Notes under the pieces: model-generated
Seen by the model: only the letters and a program-made list of their open reading frames with translations
What the model was told of the DNA's origin: nothing
Database searches by the model: none
Made by a program: the position numbers and the translations under genes
From: Symbiodinium natans
Taxonomy: Eukaryota > Sar > Dinophyceae > Suessiales > Symbiodiniaceae
DNA: 64,000 nt
Assembly (NCBI GenBank): GCA_905221605.1
Contig: CAJNDS010002233.1
Coordinates: 499,491-563,490, forward strand
Reading direction: 5' to 3'
In this document: positions 1 to 8,595 of the stretch, one piece after another
Layout: every line of letters begins with the position of its first letter
How positions within the stretch are numbered: the stretch's first letter is position 1

Positions 1-2
1 CG

Positions 3-170
3 CTCGAGGAAACCGAGGACGATATCAGTGGTAGCGAGTGGTTCGATGGTGGCATGAGCGAGTGCCTGGGAGAGATGAGATCTGTGTCGATTCCGCGATG
101 CGGCTTGTTTCGCGTTGACTGCGTGCGCAAATCTCAGGAGGACAGCCATGTCGACCACTTCGCAGGCTAG
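3..170 (+). CDS. C-terminal exon of an unidentified protein, cut by the window edge
   Basis: The frame is open from base 3 to a TAG at 168-170 and encodes about 55 residues with an acidic start (LEETEDDISGSEWFDGG) and a mixed, globular-looking remainder. There is no start codon at the left edge, so the segment is read as the last exon of a gene that begins outside the window. Composition is protein-like, unlike the opposite-strand ORFs here, which are R/P/H-rich. No family was recognised. Right-hand boundary is firm; left boundary unknown. Confidence 0.45.
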   Translation, partial: LEETEDDISGSEWFDGGMSECLGEMRSVSIPRCGLFRVDCVRKSQEDSHVDHFAG

Positions 171-611
171 ACGACAGAGCCATTACGACCACGCTGGCAG
201 TGCAGGCGGTGACCTCAAGTGAGATGGTCAGCTGCAAATCCAAACACGATGTAAACTTCAATGCAAACCCTTTGTAAACCCTTCTCAAACAAACGAAATG
301 AGGCCACGACATCCCAAGAAAGCTTGTGCGAGTGCGGGGAGGGGCGGCGTGGGGTGGGGCGTGGGGCAACATGCACGAAGCGCTTTCTCATGAAAGCACA
401 TGCATTGTCACATGCTCGCCGGCTCGCCCTGCTGTTGCACCGATGCATAGCATGAAAGTTGTTGGGTGACAAGTTCCACGGCCATCGATTGTAGGCGTGT
501 GCAAACCGAGGCCTTGTTGGCCGAGACGTTTGTGCCATCGTTGCCTGGCACAAGATCATGGCAATGTGGGCAAACATACGAAGTGGTAATGGCAAGCTGC
601 GCAATGCTCAG
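171..611. other. Intergenic or intronic stretch, nothing recognised
   Basis: Several overlapping ORFs occur on both strands, but all are compositionally biased and none shows a motif. A CAG acceptor at 609-611 leads into the next candidate exon. Confidence 0.4.
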
Positions 612-750
612 GTTGGGTCCCGTGTCTTTGTGCTGGATCCAAGTCTGGCCAAGCTTGTGGAGCCAACTGGGACAATTGTGGAGGTGCGATGCGATGGTGG
701 CCGGGTGAAGGTTGAGCACGATGGTGCCTTGCCAAGATCAAAGGGGGGAG
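612..750 (+). CDS. Candidate exon, small beta-type segment
   Basis: After a CAG acceptor the frame reads QVGSRVFVLDPSLAK, then VEPTGTIVEVRCDGG and RVKVEHDGALPRSKGG. Alternating hydrophobic and charged residues with VGSRV and GTIVEV look like a small SH3- or KOW-like barrel. A faintly similar motif (LDPSFGKLIALVGRVTQV) sits at the start of the retroelement integrase ORF near 53.7 kb, so descent from a retroelement is possible. Donor not resolved. Confidence 0.35.
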
Positions 751-810
751 CAAGCTACCTGCAAATAACAATGAGTAGAATTTGGTGTCATGGTAGCTTG
801 CATATCCCGA

Positions 811-927
811 AGTGGTCTTTGTGTAATCGAAGGTGCCGAGAAAGCGGAACGCTACTACAACACTGGCAAGGATGGCGAATTCCAGCTGCCGGGTTTCAAC
901 TTTTCAATCACTTTCCAACCCCCATAG
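811..927 (+). CDS. Candidate terminal exon, hypothetical
   Basis: An open frame running to TAG at 925-927 includes the stretches VIEGAEKAERYYNTGKDG and EFQLPGFNFSITFQPP. It lacks an ATG and is read as an exon. It may belong with the 612-750 exon, which is on the same strand 60 bases upstream, but the frame relation was not resolved. No family recognised. Confidence 0.35.
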   Translation, partial: SGLCVIEGAEKAERYYNTGKDGEFQLPGFNFSITFQPP

Positions 928-2024
928 ATCCACCTTAACAGCCTCCATGAGCAACCCATTCAGCATCCAACTCCACCGAAATGATCCGCTCCTGAGGCTT
1001 GGCATATTGGGTTCCGAGTCCAGGCCTCGCTTCTCGCAACTCGTCTGATGAAGAGGCTCAAGGGAAGCCGGGAGGTTGTGCTCAGAGGACCTGCTCAGGT
1101 TGCCGCGCGCACCCTCCAAGATCGAAGTGAGAGAGGTGGACCTGCTATCTGCCCCCGAAAGTTCCTGAAGTGTCTGGACTCTTGGTATAAGACTACTGGG
1201 TACACCACCCAGTTCCAGCCGATCCCGATGCCCGCAAAGCAGCCGGTCAGGTGGGCGCGGCGGTGCCCAGCGCCGCGCAGCGCCGGCCACGGTACTCGGA
1301 AGTGCGGAGGACCCAACCCTGACAGAGGAAGACGAGACCACGACCGAAGGAGAGTGAGAGATCATGATGTCAGATCTTGTCAGATCCCGAGTGCAGTGGG
1401 AGGAACTATCGCTTGACATGTTCTCTCAGGAGCCTTGCCAGTCCTAGAAGGACTGGTGATTCTCAAGCTCAACACGACTTGGGAAGCCGTGGCCGCCCCA
1501 GCTCCTTTTTTTGAGCTGTGAAGTTGTGAAGGCACGAATCCACAGGCCACCATGTCGGGCACCTTTCGACTTGACCCGATATTGACAACTGAACTGTTTG
1601 CCATAGTGCTTTAGCCAGGCAGCGTTGCAGAAGCGGATCCGGATCGGATGGCCTCCATCTCCAGGACTGGCGATGGACTTGCATGCGAAGTTTTGACATG
1701 TACTTCGCGCACGTTGCAGGAGCAACAGCCTGGCCAGCTCGGGTCTTTGGATGTGAGTAGTTGTGCAGATTGGGCAAGCATGCTTTTGGTGCAGAGAGTG
1801 CCCGGTGCCTTGGCAGCGAGGTGTCCAGACCTTCCAGACCACGCAGACAGCCTTGGAAACCGGCCAAACGGCCCCAGATGCCTCAAGCCGCGCCTCATCA
1901 CGGCCGCGCTACTCGGAGGTTCGCAAGGCGCGCAGATCGGTGCTCCGGCTGGAAGGGGCCCATACGCACCAAAAAGGGTTTACAGTTGGTCTGTGCAACT
2001 GGCATAAATTTTCCCTGCCTGCAG
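928..2024. other. Non-coding or unresolved stretch with a repeated peptide
   Basis: No convincing gene. Two short + strand segments 617 bases apart (about 1284-1307 and 1901-1924) both encode RPRYSEVR from similar but not identical DNA, suggesting diverged copies of one exon. The rest is unresolved. Confidence 0.3.
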
Positions 2025-2143
2025 GGTTACCGCTCTCAGAGTCTCAGACCCAGGCAGTCCTTGCCAGCGAGCAGGCAGCGCAGGCGGTGCCGCAGGAGGC
2101 CGACGCTGCGAGTCTTAAGTCGTGTGGGCAGGCGAGTTGCTAG
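2025..2143 (+). CDS. Candidate exon, Q/A/E-rich
   Basis: Following a GCAG acceptor at 2021-2024 the frame reads LPLSESQTQAVLASEQAAQ and then VPQEADAASLKSCGQ before a stop. The A/Q/E-rich composition suggests a helical, possibly coiled-coil segment. Family not recognised. Confidence 0.3.
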
Positions 2144-2180
2144 CTGGCAGCTAGTGTACTTGGCCACAGCATCACAGGTC

Positions 2181-2204
2181 AGTGTGTGTGTGTGTGTGTG
2201 TGTG
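2181..2204. repeat. (GT)n microsatellite
   Basis: About eleven GT units in a row. Confidence 0.9.
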
Positions 2205-3382
2205 ACATAGTGTCGCATGTCAGAAGGTCTCCTGCGCCAACGCTGGCATCAGCCACACAGGACCTCACCGAGCACTTTGCAGCTCCATCTCGTCAATATC
2301 TCGTCTTGAGAGTATGATGAGTATGGCAGGCAGTGACATCTCGCCTCGGCCACGACCTCGTGCGGAAGCGAGGTCCGATGAGGCGGGTGCAGAGCAGCGA
2401 CGTAGGCAATGCAGTCCTTTTGGTCCTTTTGGTCCTTTTGTGGCTCGTTTGCATCTCTCGCTCTTGTTGCAGGCAGCAGACGTCAATGGCCTTGATCCGT
2501 CTCCGCAGGCGAGTTCAGCCGGCATGCCGGCCGGTTGTTGATGGTAATTGTTTGTCGTTTGTCGAGCGTCGCTTACGGCGTCGCATGACTTGTTTCACGA
2601 TGAATGTCAGAACACTCACGGCCTGTCTTTTCGTGGCTTTTTGTAGTTCGAGACTCGGCAAACCTGAAACACGTTCTTAGGAGGGAATTGGAGCAGCTCT
2701 GTACTTGAAAAAAGCTGAGAAGGCGACTTAAACGATTGGGCTATTCATGCTATTGGCGGAAATGGCAGACGCACATGTTTCAAGGCAAATCCAACTTGGC
2801 ATGAAAGGCGGCAGGCTTTTTCGTGACCTACATTCGCGCACCTAATTTTTAAAAGCTTCTGCTAGAGCATGCGCGCAATTTCCAGAATTCAGCATCGCGG
2901 AAGAGTGAAGACGAGCAAGTCCGCATACTGACATGCGGCGCTTGGCCAGAGGCGGCACGGCCAAATGTCTTCTGCGAAACGCGATGTCTCCACACGTTTC
3001 CACATGTCTATGTCAAGTCGCAAGGCTTCTTGCGTAGATGCCTTCCTATGTTGATGCGCCATGATACACCACACGCACGCTCCAAAATCACGAGACTGCA
3101 GCATCCCGACAGGTGCGGAGAAGGCCAGGGCGCTTTTGTTGCGCAATGTTTGGGTGCCGTGTGGCTTTGGTGATGGCTTGTCTTGCGAATGTCCAAGGTA
3201 TTCTGAGCAACGCCGCGCGTGCAGCCCAAGGCCCGCCAAATCTCCAGCGTTCTCTGCATTGAGAAACGGGACCCAGCTCAGGAAGAGCGGCGTCGAGCCG
3301 GTTGAGGCAAGTAGTGAAAAGCCTCCTATTGCTGGGAGTCGTGCCCGGAAGGCAGCTGCGATTGCGATCCCATTTGTTTCAG
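2205..3382. other. Unresolved stretch
   Basis: Contains a short TTTTGGTCC tandem near 2415-2440 and several shadow ORFs on both strands; the longest minus ORF (2889-3599) is R/P/H-rich with no motif. No gene is supported. Confidence 0.35.
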
Positions 3383-3511
3383 GCGCCGGCGGCGCCTGCT
3401 GACGGCGTTGCAAGTGGTTCATCCTGCACTCGCACCACGGGGCCGACGGTGGAGGAGTTCTCACGACTCTGCCATCGTTTGGAGACACTGGAGAACCTTG
3501 ATTGCAGATGA
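3383..3511 (+). CDS. Candidate exon, hypothetical
   Basis: After a TTTCAG acceptor at 3377-3382 the frame reads GPTVEEFSRLCHRLETLE and ends at a stop at 3509-3511, or is spliced just before it. The amphipathic pattern suggests a helix. It lies on the same strand as the strong exon at 3591-3776 and may be the same gene. Confidence 0.4.
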   Translation, partial: APAAPADGVASGSSCTRTTGPTVEEFSRLCHRLETLENLDCR

Positions 3512-3590
3512 TCGGAGTTAAGTGCTGGAGGGCTCTACTGTGGAGCACGCGAAGGCGGAAGAAAGCCGTGCCAGGCTTCAAGTAGCCTAG

Positions 3591-3776
3591 GCGGGACACG
3601 ACTTCGCTCGCAAGTCAGCTCCAGAGCTTTCGTGACGACAGCCTTTCCGACGCTGGGCTGCAGCTCAGAAGCTTCCAGACATGGGGGCTCGATGCGGATC
3701 ATCAGGATATGAAGGCGCTGCGAGACCAAAGTCGTCAAGAGGCCATTAGCATGGCCGTGCTGCAAAACTGGTATCC
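3591..3776 (+). CDS. Internal exon of a hypothetical helical protein
   Basis: This is one of the clearest exons in the first 8 kb. Between a CTAG acceptor and a GTGAGT donor at 3777-3782 it encodes about 61 residues with repeated amphipathic stretches (LASQLQSFRDDSLSDAG, GLDADHQDMKALRDQSRQ, EAISMAVLQNWYP). There is no in-frame ATG at its start, consistent with an internal exon. The sequence looks helical or coiled-coil, but no family was recognised. Neighbouring exons at 3383, 4158, 4402 and 4735 are on the same strand. Confidence 0.55.
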
Positions 3777-4157
3777 GTGAGTTGGCCTGCCATTCTCCTC
3801 AGCAACAGGCCGAGGCCTACGAACGGCATTGGCGTGATGAGACACGAAGGCGGCTGTCAAGCTGCCATACAAGATCACACGTGCATTCGCGCCACATAAC
3901 ATCAATGCTAAACGCCACGGTTTGTGCACCAGCTGGATGTCAGGCGCTGGCAAGTGCCGCAGGTTTTGTTCACAGAAGCATAGGAGGTCCGCGGCCTCAC
4001 AGTCGGGGACCATATATGAATGCGATTCGTGGAAGGGGGGGGTACCATGGGTGAGTGGGCAGTGGGGGTTGGGGGACCGCGCCTTGATCACGCAGAGGGT
4101 TTTTAGGGGGGAGTCCGTAAGGAGGCCCATGCCCCTCAAAGCTGGAACTTCGGAACT

Positions 4158-4260
4158 TCCCGAGCACCGCCTTCGCGCCCCTATCGACATCCATGAGTTC
4201 GGAGCACAGTTCGCTGAGAATGTGGAGAGAGCTGTGGGAAGGTTCCATAGGGGGCCCCCG
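4158..4260 (+). CDS. Candidate exon, hypothetical
   Basis: Frame encodes EHRLRAPIDIHEFGAQFAE followed by NVERAVGRFHRGPP. Amphipathic, protein-like; boundaries not certain. Probably part of the 3.4-5.1 kb gene. Confidence 0.35.
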
Positions 4261-4401
4261 AATTCCTCTGAGCCAACCCCTACTGCACCTTTGGCATCGG
4301 ACCTGCTAGGCTGCGGGATGGAGGTGGTTCTTTTATTTTGGCGCTAAAATGTCTCGTCTCCCTCGCCCTCCTACTGTAGCGATATTGTGCGATATTTGTA
4401 G

Positions 4402-4500
4402 GCTCTATCAAAACCCGCGCAGAGGCACCTTGAGGCTTGCGAGGAGCATCTCCGCCAGCGTTTCCGAGAAGAGCGCCTCAGCTGCATGGCACCTCCGTGA
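4402..4500 (+). CDS. Candidate exon, coiled-coil-like
   Basis: After a TTTGTAG acceptor the frame reads ALSKPAQRHLEACEEHLR and QRFREERLSCMAPP, rich in E/R/L heptad-like spacing. A GTGACC donor just before the in-frame TGA at 4498-4500 is plausible, which would remove the stop. Confidence 0.4.
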   Translation, partial: ALSKPAQRHLEACEEHLRQRFREERLSCMAPP

Positions 4501-4734
4501 CCTTCAGGGCTCAATTCAAGTTTGTGTCTTTGGGCTTGGCTCACTCGAAGTCCAGCAAAAGAGTGTGTGCCTGAACAGTCTCGAGGAATCGGCAGCAGCT
4601 GGAAGCCACGGAGCGCAGGATCTTTGCCAGCGTCCCTCGGAGCCTCCAAAAAGCACCCCCTTGTCTCGCCACGGTCCCCACAGTCCACCAAGCCAGCCTC
4701 CAGTATCGCCCACATTTTTCTGAGATGCGAGGTG

Positions 4735-4898
4735 ATGGAGGAGTTCGAGGGCCAGCTTCGTGGGGCGGTGGCCAAGCTCTGCGCCTCACCGCAGTCCCCG
4801 CAGTCGCACAACGAAGCCAACGAGGAGCCCGAACAGGAGCTGGGGCCTCGGAATGTGTGGGAGTGGGCTCGGCCAACCGTCGAGCCAACTGTTGAGCT
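4735..4898 (+). CDS. Candidate exon, acidic hypothetical segment
   Basis: The frame reads MEEFEGQLRGAVAKLCAS, SPQSHNEANEEPEQELGP and NVWEWARPTVEP before an 11-bp tandem repeat begins at 4900. The first half is helical, the second acidic and probably disordered. Family unknown. Confidence 0.4.
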
Positions 4899-4899
4899 G

Positions 4900-4943
4900 T
4901 GTTGGGGCTATGTTGGGGCTATGTTGGGGCTATGTTGGGGCTA
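4900..4943. repeat. 11-bp tandem repeat, four copies
   Basis: Four perfect head-to-tail copies of TGTTGGGGCTA, followed by a partial copy. Probably lies at the start of an intron. Confidence 0.9.
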
Positions 4944-4986
4944 TGTTGTGCTCCCAAGCTTGACACACATTAAACCTCCTTGCCAG

Positions 4987-5080
4987 GTACGAGACGCCAG
5001 GCCCAGAGGAAGCCATCCGAGTCGAGAAGAAGGTCTTCGACATCTCGCGGGCAGAGCTTGCTGACTCTGCCGCTTTGCAG
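4987..5080 (+). CDS. Candidate exon, hypothetical
   Basis: After a CCAG acceptor at 4983-4986 the frame reads YETPGPEEAIRVEKKVF and DISRAELADSAALQ and could end at a CAG at 5078-5080. Composition and splice context match the neighbouring exons on this strand. Confidence 0.4.
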
Positions 5081-5110
5081 AAGCGACCATATAGTCTCTT
5101 AAGCGCTACC

Positions 5111-5140
5111 CTATGCTACTCTACGCTACTCTATGCTACT
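5111..5140. repeat. 10-bp tandem repeat, three copies
   Basis: Three copies of TAYGCTACTC in a row, the middle one with a single change. Confidence 0.85.
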
Positions 5141-5363
5141 CTGAATAAAGTCGTCCGTAAATTACTAAAGGGCTGCTCCTCCCAGGGTTTGCACGGCCAC
5201 ATTGTTGGAAGATCACTGCAGCGCAGGAACTCAGCTTGCAAACAATTGGCTCTATCGCGCGTCGTGTTTCTGCATCTCTTGGAGGAGAGAATAGGCCGGG
5301 AACGCGCGTGCGCACACTTGCTGCTTGAATGTGTGGAGTTGTCTTGAGCTGCTGGTGGGTGGA

Positions 5364-5440
5364 AGCCCCTGGAAGATCAGCAACAAGTTCCAGCACGCCT
5401 ATGAGAGCCTTGCTCGAAGATTGCATTCCTTTGCCACGCA
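5364..5440 (+). CDS. Candidate short exon
   Basis: Frame encodes PWKISNKFQHAYESLARR and LHSFATQ. Short, protein-like and flanked by plausible AG and GC/GT sites. Possibly the same hypothetical gene as the exons upstream. Confidence 0.3.
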
Positions 5441-5878
5441 GTCTCTGGCCGGGTTTTGCTTCTGCAGCTTCAACTCAAGTGTTGGAAGTTGTGAGCATGC
5501 TGGTAACATGTTGCAGGAATGTGTTGTATCTCTGTGTCTAGTGTTCGATGATCGGCCAGTCTGTGCCATCTCATGTGCTCCAGTCGTTTTTCCTTGAGGA
5601 GATGCCGAGAAGCGTGCCCTACACCTACAGCAGACGCAGAGGTTCAATGACTTGATTGCTTAATGAATGCCTTCTTCCCTGCTCTCAGCACCTTTGTTTT
5701 CTCATCATTTCGGTGTTCTTATTCAACCGTGGGCCTCCAAGCGCAGCATAGTCTTGAATGTCAAAAAAGGCTCGACAGGATCAGGCTCAAAGGCTCATCC
5801 TGCCTTCCAGTTCCTGCGGAAGCCTGGAAGTAACATCTGGGCCTCCTCGGAATGTCTGATTGTCTCTTCCAATTGGGG

Positions 5879-5930
5879 TGTGGGTGGGGGGGTGCTGGGT
5901 GGGTGGGTGGGCGAGTGGGTGGGTGGGGCA
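5879..5930. repeat. (GGGT)n-type G-rich microsatellite
   Basis: Imperfect run of GGGTGGGT units with G-only tracts; G-quadruplex-capable on the + strand. Confidence 0.8.
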
Positions 5931-6383
5931 TGACCAGAACGAAGCTTCTTCTGGGTTTCGGAAGTACTGAACACCTTGAACGCCTCAGCCAAAGTCTAGT
6001 TACAGCAAGTTGCAGTGAACTACTTTGTCAAACATGCTCTCTTCATGTCGTGGTTGCATGGTAATGAGAAAAAGTAACCCATCTTCGTTTTGTGTCCAGG
6101 CTTGGGAGCCGCTGTGACCGTCGAGTGGAACCGAGCTTCGAACAGCTGGAGCAGGAGCCCATGGCCCATGGACAAGATCGGAACATGGGTCACGCCTATC
6201 AAATGTCAAATGGGGAGCTGAACTTTTCTTTTGTTCTCTCGGAGGAGATGGAGCGCCTTGCAGACATGCGGCGGTATGCATCTCAAGTGCAGCTCCGGCC
6301 CAATTTCAGCGAGCGTTGTGAACATGCAGAAGTTCAGAAGGAGCCCCAAGCCTCGCATTCCAGGCTTGGGGCGAAGTCACAAG

Positions 6384-6461
6384 AGGTGGCAGGCTGGAAG
6401 GGTTGGGAGTGGCGCAGAACCAAAAAGAGTTTCAACAGATTGCAGAACAATGGCGTAGATG
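6384..6461 (+). CDS. Candidate short exon
   Basis: Frame reads GLGVAQNQKEFQQIAE and QWRRWLP. Q/E-rich and helical-looking; family unknown. Confidence 0.3.
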
Positions 6462-8409
6462 GCTCCCAAGGACCCCCTCTAACTCTGCCCCGAGGCTCTC
6501 GGGTGATGCAAGGATCAGCCCCGCAGCCCGGCGATGCGTGGCCGGCCCAGGAGGACGCAGTCTGAGAGCAGGGGAGTCAATCCGATGTGATCTTGACAAC
6601 TCCCCCTCTGCATTCTTAAGGGGATAGTGGAGGAATGGCCCTTCCTTGTACTAGTTTCTGCGACCGTCGTCGCCCATTTGGGTTTAGACCTTGAAGCCTT
6701 CTTTGGAACGTCGCAAGTCAGACCTGCCCCAAAATCTCACAATGTTCTAGGGTCTCTATCTGAGGGTCTCTAGGGCTGGAGACCCGGGACCCTCAACGGA
6801 CTTGAGCGCTTTGCAAGACTTCTTTAAAACTTTGGGGGACAGCACATTTTGGTGCCCAAACCACTTTACAGGCGAGCTAAGCAACTGTACTGTCCCATTA
6901 CGACAGTTTTGAGGGGCTCGAGAATCGAGTGTACCCCCACAAACGCGGAGGTGTCCCAGCAGCTGTCCTTCGTGCATCCGTGCTAGCGCCGTTGCTAAAA
7001 GGGCCAAGGTGGAAGCGACGATGAGGGTAAGCTTCGTGTGCTGCACAAAAGAATCATCGAAACTGAGCTTGAAACGCGCCCTTCAGAGACTGAGGGGGCG
7101 GGGGGTCGGGAATCGCATTTAGTTAGTTGATCGATAGCCCGGTTTGTCCATTTTGGGCTGCACTGCTCGTCGTGATTCTTTGCCTATATCCAAACGACGC
7201 GTCAGGACGTTAAGGAGGCCCAGGGGCGGCGCCGCACCATGCCGGCCTCCGCTCCATCTCCCACGTGCCTGGGGGGAGGGTTGCAGGATGGCGGTGCGCT
7301 TCGGTCTGAACTGGGCTTTGCCCAGTTTGGTAAAAGTTGGTCTCTGGGTCAGGTTTGGCCGGCCTACTGTGAGAACCACCAGTGCTGAGCGGTGGAAGCC
7401 CGGAGCCTAGACCCGTGCACAGGACACTCTGACACAGCACGCTGCAAGGCGGAGGTCTTCAGTCCAGGCAGAAGATGTCCCTCCTTGTCCGTGGGAGGTG
7501 GGGACTGTCGTGCCTTTTTGTGTAAGAACTCTTGTGCGAAGTGAAGAAGTGCACAGGAAGAGCAACGTCCCCCAGCCCAGCGAGTGCAATGGCCGACGGA
7601 CTGGCAGGTAGACAGTGAAGGGCGGCTGATCTTCTAGACGTGCAGCACAACGATGCACAAAGAGTCGAGTCTTTCGAATCTCGGTGTCCGAAATCCATGC
7701 AGGCAGTTCTGCGGAAATTCGCCACGCAATACGCATGGCCGTTCGGCTGATCGGTTCACCAACCAGCTGCCACCACCAGACGGTACGGGAACAAAGCTTT
7801 GCAAGCACAGTCATGGACCTCATTTCTGCAGCTGGTTTGTGAGCCGGTCGTGTTGTGGCGCTGTAGGAAGAAAATGCTCTTAAGGATATTGATAAGACAT
7901 CTCAACATCTCCCTTCAGCCAGAAGCTTGACAGAGACAGCAGGGGTGTATGATCGCATTGCCTGGAGGGGGGGTGAGTTTGTTGCGTGGGTGTCTTCATA
8001 TCCTTGTTGCCGGCCTGGCCAGGGCCCTTAGTGCTGAAAGCAGCTGCAGTTCTGAATGAGATGCGAAGTTCAATGAGAAGGGGATAAAGTCCTTCAGTCT
8101 GCAGTGGAACTATGGCAGGCGTTCGCAGGCGTAGCAATGCTGTGCTTTACTGTGCTTTGGCAAAGCCACCTTTCCAGCTTCTCACTCGCCGCTCATGGAT
8201 GCAAAGAGCCTTCAAAGCCTTCAACGCCCTTGCATGCATCTCCTTGCAAGCATCTCCCACATCTAGCTCATATACATGTACTGAACACGAAGGTCCGCTC
8301 TCAGAGCCCAGCTGCTGGTGCGGATGGGACAGTTCCAGCTGCAGAATGCGCCTTGCTTGCACATTGTTTGCTTCAGCCACCTAGGCACCCAAGAACGTTT
8401 CGAGCTCAG
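6462..8409. other. Long unresolved stretch
   Basis: No firm gene. A minus-strand ORF at 7407-7823 has a somewhat protein-like middle (EIRKTRLFVHRCAARLED) that could be a decayed retroelement piece, but no catalytic motif is visible. A run of AGGGTCTCTA-like repeats lies near 6747-6800. Confidence 0.3.
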
Positions 8410-8511
8410 GTCATGAACTCGACTTGGGCCTTTGCGAAGCTCAGCTGTGCTGATGCCGAGCTCATGGCACTTGACTCGACAGCCAATTGTAGCACGCCGA
8501 TGTCTGTCTGC
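8410..8511 (+). CDS. Orphan exon with one WAFAKL-type helical repeat
   Basis: After CAG at 8407-8409 the frame reads VMNSTWAFAKLSCADAEL, the core of the repeat seen again at 12.7, 13.8, 14.1 and 35.4 kb. Such repeats resemble the helical repeats of organelle RNA-binding FAST-kinase/RAP and OPR-type proteins (inference from pattern). It ends near a CTGCAG at 8506-8511. The frame stays open into dynamin exon 1, so it is either the last remnant of another gene or an alternative upstream exon. Confidence 0.4.
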
Positions 8512-8548
8512 AGCACGGCCCACACGTTGCGCGACCCGTTGTCCCCTT

Positions 8549-8560
8549 TTTTGGCTCAAG
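8549..8560 (+). promoter_or_regulatory. Possible relic of the dinoflagellate spliced leader
   Basis: TTTTGGCTCAAG matches the last 12 bases of the conserved dinoflagellate spliced-leader RNA sequence and lies 35 bases before the dynamin ATG. Upstream, CCGTTG followed by C/T bases resembles a degraded form of the leader's 5' half. Known biology: retroposed mRNAs keep such relics. Chance occurrence cannot be excluded. Confidence 0.4.
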
Positions 8561-8595
8561 TGCCGGCTTGCGCGACGCAGCCGGGCGATTACAGC

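Noticed and set aside
7147-7162. CCATTTTGGGCTGCA, partly like the spliced leader
   Set aside because: Only nine consecutive bases match and no downstream cDNA-like sequence follows.
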